This document shows positions 1 through 5,675 of a stretch of 7,861 nt of DNA, in pieces. The stretch comes from CAYJAQ01 sp964368275. Lineage in GTDB: Bacteria; Bacillota_I; Bacilli_A; ML615J-28; CAG-313. The position numbers were made by a program, and so were the translations under genes. The notes beneath the pieces are model-generated. The model was not told the origin of the DNA. It did no database searches and saw only the letters and a list, made by a program, of their open reading frames with translations. The stretch lies in assembly GCA_964368275.1 (NCBI GenBank), contig CAYJAQ010000060.1:1-7861 (forward strand). The letters run 5' to 3'. Position 1 is the stretch's first letter. Every line of letters starts with the position of its first letter.

Positions 1-51
1 AAAATAATCTTTATCAATAATATTGTCAATTGTTTGTTTATGATTGCTCAT
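1..51 (-). CDS. Start of an unidentified protein, cut by window edge
   Basis: An ATG at 51-49 opens a frame of 17 codons that runs off the window without a stop and reads MSNHKQTIDNIIDKDYF. A GGAG lies four bases upstream of the ATG, a slightly short but usable spacing. The start is only 24 bp after the stop of the preceding 695-residue membrane protein gene. No terminator lies between them, so the two are probably co-transcribed. The visible peptide is hydrophilic and has no signal peptide or membrane segment. It does not resemble the start of UppS, which often follows frr in Bacillota. No function can be given from 17 residues, and the start itself is an inference from RBS and spacing. Confidence 0.5.
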   Translation of the reverse strand, partial: MSNHKQTIDNIIDKDYF

Positions 52-75
52 AGTACTCCATTAATCCATTATTCT

Positions 76-2163
76 TTATTTAAAGATATCTTCTTCTCTA
101 CCATCTATAATAATATATGGCATTTTTTCTTGCCATTTTAACCCCAACAAGGTAGATTCTTTTATCTCACCACGTGGGAATGCAAAATATTCAAGTCTAT
201 TTGAGCCTTCAAAAGGCGCTTCATCACCAACTTTAATTAATGAACTTGGCAATATTACCTCTTTCAGTTTATCACAATTCTTAAAGGCAGCACTACCAAT
301 CTCCGTAAGCCCATAATTGATAACAACTTTTTCTAAATCATCATCATCCACAAAGGCTTCATCAGCTATCTTGGTAACTCGTCTATTGCCAATTTTACTA
401 GTAATATTAATAGTTGTACTATTACCACCTGTTATTATTACTTCATCAAATAAATAATAATATCTTAGATTAGTGTTTTCATATGTAATAATTGATTCAT
501 TTACAAAGAAGCCAATTGTTAAAAGGGCACAAACTAGCAATAATATATGTGCGATATTCTTTAATTTCTTGGTCTCTGTACTCGGCAGCAATCCCGCTGC
601 TTGAGCTGGTGTTAATACTGTTCTTATTCGATAATAGTATTTTTTAATGTCGACATCATTTACAACATCAGCAGGTAATTTGCCTAAATTGAATATTTCA
701 ATATAGCGAATTAATACAAAGATATAGCAAATAATAAAGCCACTAATACCAATTAAAGCTGATACCGCATTATTTAATGATATTGTCATGAAACAGAAAA
801 TGCTAAAGAGAATGATTGACCCAAAACCAACAATTGTTTTGAAGAATTGGCGAAGCCATAAGCGTTTCTGCAGTGCAAATACTTCAGCTTCATATTCTTC
901 ATCAACCTCACTAAGTTTACTGATACTATCTAACATCTTTTCTAAATAAGCAAAGTAAGATCTTTTTTCATTTCTATTTGCTCTTAGATACGCTTGTTGA
1001 TAGTAATAATCTTCTCTTGGATCAATAACTTGTTTTAGTAATTCATCTTCAGTAGCAACATTATGCTTGCACATATACAATCGCCACCATACTTTAGGAT
1101 CTAAATCTCCATCTTCAACTAAACGATTTAGCAAACCCTTAGCCTCTAAGAACTTTGATTCTGCCATTAAGTTATCAATAACCTCAAAATTGACATTAGG
1201 GTAAACCTCTTGAGTTGTATATGGCTTGCTGACGCAATCATCAACAAGGTTAGCTACTTCATGAAGCCAGTCTTCCTTTTTTGTTTCAATTATTTGTTGT
1301 CGATTGATGGCGTCATAGTCTGTAGCATCATCTGTTACCATTATAAAATGGTTTTGAATTGTATCTTTAAATTCTAATCTTCTATAGAAATTCATCCAAG
1401 CATTTCGGAATATCCCTAGATCTAGATGTTCTGTATTACTAGAAACCACAATCATTACTTGGCAAGTCTCAATAGCAGGAAAAAGTTTTTCTTCTAACGA
1501 TACTAACTCTGGATATTTAAAGAAGTCTTTTGTTACTAAGATGCTCGGATATTTGTCAACTAATTTTTCTCTAATGCTATCAGCAAGTTTTAAATCAATA
1601 TCTCGATTGCTATTCTCAGCCCCATCATCAACACAGATGACAATATCAAGCGGCTTACTCGCAACTAAGGTTTTGAGCACTCGCTTATTTGCTGAATCTA
1701 TTTCAAGTGCTTCTTTTTTTAGTAGTACTTGTGTACCATGATCAGAATATTCAATCGCTTTTCGATAATTATCATTGTCAAAAATACTTTCATAACTAGT
1801 TCTTAAACAAACTATTTGGTTTTCTAATCGATCATCAAGGGTATATATAACCCCGTATTGCGAAAGAACTTTACCCCAATATGGATAAAAATCAGGGTCT
1901 TCTGTATTAACCGAAGCTCTAATTAACTTATCATAAACATTATATGAACGATGAAATTGATATTCCTGTGAAAACTCAATGGCTTTATTCAATTTCATAA
2001 TCATACTTTGGACACGTGGATCACCAAAATCCGTTTGAGGATTATGATAACACTTAGGTAGTGGTAATATGGCATCGCATTCACTACAAACACCAATGGT
2101 TTGATTCGGCTTAACCGTAATATCGCCACCGCACTTTGGACACTTAAGTTTAATTAGTTCCAT
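76..2163 (-). CDS. Zinc-ribbon/TPR-like/degenerate TIR/membrane/LRR protein
   Basis: This 695-residue protein has a likely sensory or signalling role, but its function is unknown. Domains, assigned by eye: a zinc ribbon at residues 1-35 (C8-x2-C11 and C26-x2-C29); TPR-like helices at 50-165; a TIR-like fold at about 170-310; more helices at 325-435; membrane segments near 443-463, 466-488 and 536-554; and three BspA-type (LRR_5) repeats of 23 residues at 597-619, 620-642 and 643-665. The phrases YWGKVLSQYG and KPLDIVIC match the Bacillota zinc-ribbon/TPR/TIR family (YWGLVLC-YG, KPYDIFI-YK, from memory). In the TIR, the family W-x-x-x-E motif reads I251-x-x-x-A255, so the catalytic Glu is missing. 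Basic residues before segments 1 and 3 suggest a cytoplasmic N-terminus and an outside LRR end. The start is ATG 2163, with AAAGGAG seven bases upstream. It follows the frr terminator; no convincing promoter was found. Confidence 0.85.
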   Translation of the reverse strand: MELIKLKCPKCGGDITVKPNQTIGVCSECDAILPLPKCYHNPQTDFGDPRVQSMIMKLNKAIEFSQEYQFHRSYNVYDKLIRASVNTEDPDFYPYWGKVLSQYGVIYTLDDRLENQIVCLRTSYESIFDNDNYRKAIEYSDHGTQVLLKKEALEIDSANKRVLKTLVASKPLDIVICVDDGAENSNRDIDLKLADSIREKLVDKYPSILVTKDFFKYPELVSLEEKLFPAIETCQVMIVVSSNTEHLDLGIFRNAWMNFYRRLEFKDTIQNHFIMVTDDATDYDAINRQQIIETKKEDWLHEVANLVDDCVSKPYTTQEVYPNVNFEVIDNLMAESKFLEAKGLLNRLVEDGDLDPKVWWRLYMCKHNVATEDELLKQVIDPREDYYYQQAYLRANRNEKRSYFAYLEKMLDSISKLSEVDEEYEAEVFALQKRLWLRQFFKTIVGFGSIILFSIFCFMTISLNNAVSALIGISGFIICYIFVLIRYIEIFNLGKLPADVVNDVDIKKYYYRIRTVLTPAQAAGLLPSTETKKLKNIAHILLLVCALLTIGFFVNESIITYENTNLRYYYLFDEVIITGGNSTTINITSKIGNRRVTKIADEAFVDDDDLEKVVINYGLTEIGSAAFKNCDKLKEVILPSSLIKVGDEAPFEGSNRLEYFAFPRGEIKESTLLGLKWQEKMPYIIIDGREEDIFK

Positions 2164-2203
2164 ATTCAGGCTCCTTTCAAAATTAATGTTTTAAAGCAAA
2201 TAA

Positions 2204-2226
2204 AAGCGTTATTCATCATAACGCTT
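2204..2226 (-). terminator. Intrinsic terminator after frr
   Basis: A perfect 9-bp stem (AAGCGTTAT pairing with ATAACGCTT, loop of five) begins 11 bp after the frr stop. On the minus strand it is followed directly by a T-rich tract (TTATTTG, continuous with the TT that ends the stem). This is a standard Rho-independent terminator and should end most rpsB-tsf-pyrH-frr transcripts. The next gene starts about 40 bp further on, so it needs its own weak promoter or read-through. Confidence 0.85.
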
Positions 2227-2237
2227 GTTAATTACTT

Positions 2238-2795
2238 TTAGAATGTCATGATAGCTTGTTCTTTATCTTTTGCTAAAGTATCTATATTAGCTATATATTT
2301 ATCAGTTAACTTTTGAACTTCATCACTACGAGTGCGTAATTCATCTTCTGATATCAAACTATCTTTTTCTAATTTTTTCAATTGATCAATGATATCACGG
2401 CGAATATTTCGAATAGCAATTTTATTATCTTCTGAAATCTTCTTGACATTCTTAACCAAATCTTTACGAGTAGATTCTAGTAGTGGTGGAACCGGAATAC
2501 GGATAACTTCACCATCGTTGATAGGATTAAATCCTAAATCAGCAGTTTGAATTGCTTTTTCAATTCCTTTTAGAATACTCTTATCGAAAGGTTTAATCAT
2601 GATTGTTTGTGGATCAGGAACCGAGATGTTAGAAATTTGTGATAATGGTGTATCCATTCCCCAATACTCAACTCGTACATTATTTAAAACAGCTGGATTA
2701 GCTTTTCCTGTTCTAACACTTGCAAAATCTTTTTGAACAGACTCAATCGTCTTTTTCATTTTGTCTTCGCCTTGATTAATTATTTGTTTTGGCAT
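2238..2795 (-). CDS. frr: Ribosome recycling factor
   Basis: RRF acts with EF-G in the cytoplasm to split the post-termination 70S complex and free ribosomes for a new round of initiation. The 185-residue length is the normal family size. Recognisable family blocks are the RTGKANPAVLN segment at 28-38, the beta-rich middle domain with ISVPDPQTIMIKPFD (57-71), the hinge and IRIPVPPLLESTRKDLVK (98-115), and the long helix with RNIRRDIIDQLKKLEKD (129-145). The start is ATG 2795, with GGAGG seven bases upstream, 13 bp after the pyrH stop. It is the last gene of the rpsB-tsf-pyrH-frr operon and ends in TAA just before an intrinsic terminator. Nothing about the protein is unusual. Confidence 0.97.
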   Translation of the reverse strand: MPKQIINQGEDKMKKTIESVQKDFASVRTGKANPAVLNNVRVEYWGMDTPLSQISNISVPDPQTIMIKPFDKSILKGIEKAIQTADLGFNPINDGEVIRIPVPPLLESTRKDLVKNVKKISEDNKIAIRNIRRDIIDQLKKLEKDSLISEDELRTRSDEVQKLTDKYIANIDTLAKDKEQAIMTF

Positions 2796-2808
2796 TTGTA
2801 ATCCTCCA

Positions 2809-3513
2809 TTATTTTGTTATTAGAGTACCAATCTCAGGATTGGTGATTGCTTTGGTAATATTACCTTTTACATTCATGTCAAACACAATGATATCGATAT
2901 CATTTTCATTGCAGAGCGTTACGGCTGTTAAATCCATTACTTGAAGGTGCTTTTGTAAGACTTCATCATATGTAATTTTTGTATAACGCTTTACATTTTT
3001 AGTTTTACGCGGATCATCATCGTAAACACCATCAGTTCCATTCTTAGCCATTAAGATAAGATTGGCACCCATCTCAGCAGCTCTTAATGCGGCAGTAGTA
3101 TCGGTTGAGAAGAAGGGATTCCCCGTTCCGCCTCCGAAGATTACGATAATTCCTCGTTCTAAATGAGCTAACGCTTTACGTCTAATGTAAGGTTCAGCCA
3201 CACTAGGAATTTGTAATGAGGTCATTGTTCTTGTCTCTAGGCCTAATGCTTCTAGAGCATTTTGTAATGCTAGAGAATTTAAGATGGTTCCAAGCATGCC
3301 CATGTAATCAGCACTTGCTCTTTCCATTCCACTTTCAGCAGCGTCACGACCACGCCATATGTTACCAGCGCCAACTATTATACCTATTTGAACACCAGTA
3401 TCATGTAATAACTTTATCTCGTTAGCAATTGACTTTACACTCTCAGCATTGATACCTACTTTGGTTTCTCCACCTAGCGCTTCGCCACTTAGTTTTAGAA
3501 TTACTCGTTTCAT
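2809..3513 (-). CDS. pyrH: Uridylate kinase (UMP kinase)
   Basis: The enzyme phosphorylates UMP to UDP with ATP, the step leading from de novo pyrimidine synthesis to UTP and CTP. It belongs to the bacterial amino-acid-kinase fold family and normally forms a cytoplasmic hexamer. Visible motifs are the phosphate-binding KLSGEALGG (7-15), GAGNIWRG (48-55), ADYMGMLGT around D69 for UMP, FGGGTGNPFFSTDT (126-139), and the nucleotide-binding KNGTDGVYDDDP (157-168). At 234 residues it is within the normal range. ATG 3513 is chosen because AAGGAGGT lies just upstream; the gap from the tsf stop is 34 bp and holds no terminator. UMP kinases of this class are commonly GTP-activated and UTP-inhibited; that is family knowledge, not seen here. 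Confidence 0.97.
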   Translation of the reverse strand: MKRVILKLSGEALGGETKVGINAESVKSIANEIKLLHDTGVQIGIIVGAGNIWRGRDAAESGMERASADYMGMLGTILNSLALQNALEALGLETRTMTSLQIPSVAEPYIRRKALAHLERGIIVIFGGGTGNPFFSTDTTAALRAAEMGANLILMAKNGTDGVYDDDPRKTKNVKRYTKITYDEVLQKHLQVMDLTAVTLCNENDIDIIVFDMNVKGNITKAITNPEIGTLITK

Positions 3514-3547
3514 GATGACCTCCTTAATAATTTATTTTTTAATTTGG

Positions 3548-4426
3548 TTATTTTTGCACTGCGGCAGCTGTTGCAGCTACTTCAGCAGCGAAATCATCAA
3601 CGCGTTTTTCCATTCCTTCACCAACTTCGTAGCGAACAAAAGTAACGATCGAACTCTTCTTATTATTCAAATGTTGTTCAATTGTAACATTAGGATCCTT
3701 AACGAAAGCTTGATCAAGTAAGCAAACTTCTTTTAATTGTTTATTTACTTTTCCTTCAATAATCTTAGCTAATGCAGCTTCAGGCTTGCCAGCTAATTTT
3801 TCATCATTTTTAGCAAGTTCCATTTGAATATGAGTTTCTTTTTCTAAATAATCACTAGGAACATTTGCTTTTGCTAAATATAAAGGCTTAGTAGCAGTTA
3901 CTTGCATACTCATATCTTTAGCTAATTCTTCATCACTGCCTTCTACTACACATACTGTAGCAATTTTGCCACCCATATGCTTATAGAAACCAAATGATTG
4001 ACTGCTAGTTTTTTCAACTAATTCAACACGACGTAAACTAATCTTTTCACCGATTGTCGCAGTTGCATTGATAACTAATTGTTCACCGCCATTAGCAATT
4101 ACTTCTTCGGCTGATTTGCAATTGTTCTTTACACAGATTTCACCGATTTCTTTTAATAAGCCCAAGAACTTTTCATTCTTAGCGACGAAATCAGTTTCGG
4201 AATTTAATTCGAATAAATAAGCTTTGTTACCATCGATAACAACTTCGCATAATCCTTCTGCTGCGATGCGGCCAGCTTTTTTGCCAGCTTTAGCAATACC
4301 TTTTTCACGTAACCAGTCGATAGCTTTTTCAATATCGCCGTTAGTTTCAGTTAAGGCATTTTTGCAATCCATCATGCCAGCGCCTGTTTTTTCTCTTAGT
4401 TCTTTTACTAAAGATGCTGTAATCAT
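3548..4426 (-). CDS. tsf: Elongation factor Ts
   Basis: EF-Ts is the nucleotide exchange factor that releases GDP from EF-Tu so it can bind GTP and aminoacyl-tRNA again. The 292-residue protein starts with the UBA-like N-terminal domain (ASLVKELREKTGAGMMDCKN, about 4-23, extending to 50). This is followed by the signature TDFVAKNEKF (78-87), whose Asp-Phe pair contacts the EF-Tu Mg-binding region in the family. The core and dimerisation regions follow. ATG 4426 is preceded by AGGAG with an eight-base spacer. It begins 15 bp after the rpsB stop, with no separate promoter or terminator, so rpsB and tsf are translated from the same mRNA as in most bacteria. The C-terminus is Ala/Val rich (AAEVAATAAAVQK), an ordinary variation. 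Confidence 0.97.
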   Translation of the reverse strand: MITASLVKELREKTGAGMMDCKNALTETNGDIEKAIDWLREKGIAKAGKKAGRIAAEGLCEVVIDGNKAYLFELNSETDFVAKNEKFLGLLKEIGEICVKNNCKSAEEVIANGGEQLVINATATIGEKISLRRVELVEKTSSQSFGFYKHMGGKIATVCVVEGSDEELAKDMSMQVTATKPLYLAKANVPSDYLEKETHIQMELAKNDEKLAGKPEAALAKIIEGKVNKQLKEVCLLDQAFVKDPNVTIEQHLNNKKSSIVTFVRYEVGEGMEKRVDDFAAEVAATAAAVQK

Positions 4427-4441
4427 ATTTTATTCTCCTAA

Positions 4442-5455
4442 CTACTCTTCAGTTTTTGTAGTTTCTACTTCAACTGCTGGTGTTGCTTCAACTTCTACAA
4501 CAGGTGTTTCAACAACGGGAGTTGCTTCAACCACTGGTTGTTCAGCAACTGCTGCTTCAACGTTTGCTGCTTCAGCATTTGCTTCTTCTGGTTTAGGTGC
4601 ACGTGGTGCGCGAGGTGCGCGAGGTGCTTTGTCTCTATTATCGGGACGATTGTCAGGGCGTCTTTGGCCTTGACCTCTATCACGGTTATTATATGATGCT
4701 CTCTTTGCTGCTGCTTTTGCTTGTTCAGCTTCAGAGATTGGTTCTTCTTCTGGTAATTGATATGGTTCAACAGCACCGCCATTACCTTCGATAACAGCGT
4801 TAGCCATGATACCAACAATTAGACGAACAGCACGAACACCATCATCATTTGCTGGAATAACATAGTCAACATCATCAGGATCACAGTTAGTATCAACTAA
4901 ACCGAATACTGGTATATGTAATTTGCGAGCTTCAGCTACAGCGTTATGTTCAGTCTTAGGGTCTACAACAAATACTGCCCCTGGCAATTTTTGCATTGTC
5001 TTGATACCGCCAAAGAATCCTTCAAGACGAGCTTGTTCTTTCTTAATAGCGATAACTTCTTTCTTAGGTAACATTTCGAAAGTGCCATCTTCTGCCATTG
5101 CTTCATAACGATGAAGTTTAGCAATTGACTTACGTAATGTCTTAAAATTTGTCATTGTTCCGCCAAGCCAACGTTTGTCAACATAGTACTGTTCAGCACG
5201 TTGTGCTTCTTCGCGAATAATATCAGAAATTTGTTTTCTTGTACCTACAAATAAAACTGTGTTTTCATTACGTACGATGTCAACCATTGCAGCGTATGCT
5301 TCTTCAATCTTATCTGCCGTTTTTTGAAGGTCAATGATGTATACACCATTTCTTGCTCCAAAGATATACTCTTTCATTTTAGGGTTCCAGCGGCGAGTAT
5401 GATGACCGAAATGAACTCCTGCTTCTAGTAATTGTTTCATTGTAATTACTGCCAT
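4442..5455 (-). CDS. rpsB: 30S ribosomal protein S2 with long C-terminal tail
   Basis: S2 binds the 30S subunit near the head-body junction and helps load S1 or mRNA at the platform. The core, residues 1-228, is typical: MKQLLEAGVHFGHHTRRWNP at 6-25, VLFVGTRKQ at 67-75, RWLGGTMTNF at 95-104, and PGAVFVVDPKTEHNAVAEA at 158-176. Residues 231-337 form an extra low-complexity tail. It begins with an acidic and Ala-rich linker, then a basic RGQGQRR/PDNR/APR-repeat segment (260-288), then an acidic Val/Glu/Pro/Thr end. Family members are usually near 230-260 residues. ATG 5455 is preferred because GGAGG sits 11 bases upstream. A TTG at 5473 in the same frame overlaps that RBS and is rejected. It is the first gene of the operon, with its own promoter. 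Confidence 0.96.
   Translation of the reverse strand: MAVITMKQLLEAGVHFGHHTRRWNPKMKEYIFGARNGVYIIDLQKTADKIEEAYAAMVDIVRNENTVLFVGTRKQISDIIREEAQRAEQYYVDKRWLGGTMTNFKTLRKSIAKLHRYEAMAEDGTFEMLPKKEVIAIKKEQARLEGFFGGIKTMQKLPGAVFVVDPKTEHNAVAEARKLHIPVFGLVDTNCDPDDVDYVIPANDDGVRAVRLIVGIMANAVIEGNGGAVEPYQLPEEEPISEAEQAKAAAKRASYNNRDRGQGQRRPDNRPDNRDKAPRAPRAPRAPKPEEANAEAANVEAAVAEQPVVEATPVVETPVVEVEATPAVEVETTKTEE
4596..4628 (-). repeat. 9-bp in-frame tandem repeat coding Ala-Pro-Arg units
   Basis: Three adjacent copies of a 9-bp unit (plus-strand ggtgcacgt, ggtgcgcga, ggtgcgcga) plus a partial fourth encode APRAPRAPRAP in the S2 tail. Because the unit is a multiple of three, copy-number change would keep the frame. 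Two copies are identical and one differs at two bases. Confidence 0.9.
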
Positions 5456-5569
5456 TTTTTGTTTTTCCTCCAATTTTTAAATTTGTTGGCCGCCAAAGCG
5501 ATCTACGTAGTTTATCCACAACAATTGCACCAGGTAAACTACTCCTTCTTTGTGTGTATTTTTTGCCAT
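5456..5569 (-). other. Structured rpsB 5' leader with a 30-codon open frame
   Basis: The predicted transcript start lies about six bases after the TATAAT box, giving a leader of roughly 110 nt. A perfect 8-bp helix, GTAGTTTA (5542-5535) with TAAACTAC (5514-5507), closes a 20-nt loop. A second small stem, TTGG with CCAA (5496-5486), follows before the RBS. The leader also contains an ATG at 5569-5567 with 30 sense codons and a TAA at 5479-5477, ending 21 bases before the rpsB ATG. If transcription starts at 5569 this frame would be leaderless. S2 is known to regulate its own rpsB-tsf mRNA through the leader in E. coli; whether this leader works in that way is an inference from position and pairing only. 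Confidence 0.5.
5467..5471 (-). promoter_or_regulatory. rpsB ribosome binding site that sets the start codon
   Basis: GGAGG on the minus strand, 11 bases before ATG 5455. It overlaps the in-frame TTG at 5473-5471, which therefore cannot be served by it. This is why S2 is annotated as starting MAVITMKQLL. Confidence 0.85.
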
Positions 5570-5574
5570 TTATT

Positions 5575-5603
5575 ATTATACCACTACTTCTCCTTTTTGA
5601 CAA
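5575..5603 (-). promoter_or_regulatory. Sigma-A-type promoter of rpsB-tsf-pyrH-frr
   Basis: A -35 box TTGTCA (5603-5598, five of six matches to TTGACA) and a perfect -10 box TATAAT (5580-5575) are separated by exactly 17 bp. The bases before the -10 are TGG, the extended -10 motif. This is a near-consensus housekeeping promoter, as expected for a ribosomal protein operon. It lies between the clpB terminator and rpsB, so the two units can be transcribed separately. Confidence 0.85.
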
Positions 5604-5642
5604 CTAATTAAGTATCTTTTTTAGCCTTTTCTTAGTAAATAA

Positions 5643-5667
5643 ATGAGAAGCACTAAGGACTTCTCAT
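5643..5667 (-). terminator. Probable intrinsic terminator after clpB
   Basis: Nine bases beyond the clpB stop, an 8-bp inverted repeat (ATGAGAAG with CTTCTCAT, loop of nine) is followed on the minus strand by TTATTTA. The U tract is short and interrupted and the stem is AT-rich, so termination may be incomplete. Its place between the clpB stop and the rpsB promoter supports the call. Confidence 0.6.
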
Positions 5668-5675
5668 CATTTACA

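Noticed and set aside
2164..2203. Promoter for the 695-residue membrane protein gene
   Set aside because: TTTAAA and ATTAAT sequences occur, but no -35 box at 16-18 bp supports either; only the RBS is convincing.
3449..3721. 90-codon plus-strand frame opposite pyrH and tsf
   Set aside because: It lies antisense to two well-identified genes, shows no RBS, and its hydrophobic stretch comes from the AT-rich intergenic sequence.
4224..4673. 149-codon plus-strand frame opposite rpsB and tsf
   Set aside because: Its Ala/Ser/Thr/Gly-rich low-complexity product is the antisense of the repetitive S2 tail; no RBS or family resemblance.
5456..5473. Extension of S2 upstream to a TTG start at 5473 (six extra residues)
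   Set aside because: The TTG overlaps the GGAGG that serves ATG 5455, it has no RBS of its own, and MAVITMKQLL matches the usual S2 start.
5379..5603. 74-codon minus-strand frame from a TTG across the rpsB promoter and into rpsB
   Set aside because: It starts within the -35 box, overlaps rpsB out of frame, and its Arg/Ser-rich product looks like a shadow of the S2 coding region.
5631..5657. Alternative CTTAGT/ACTAAG pairing overlapping the clpB terminator, as an antiterminator switch
   Set aside because: Only six AT-rich base pairs, with no leader RNA or ligand-type structure in front of it; chance pairing is more likely.
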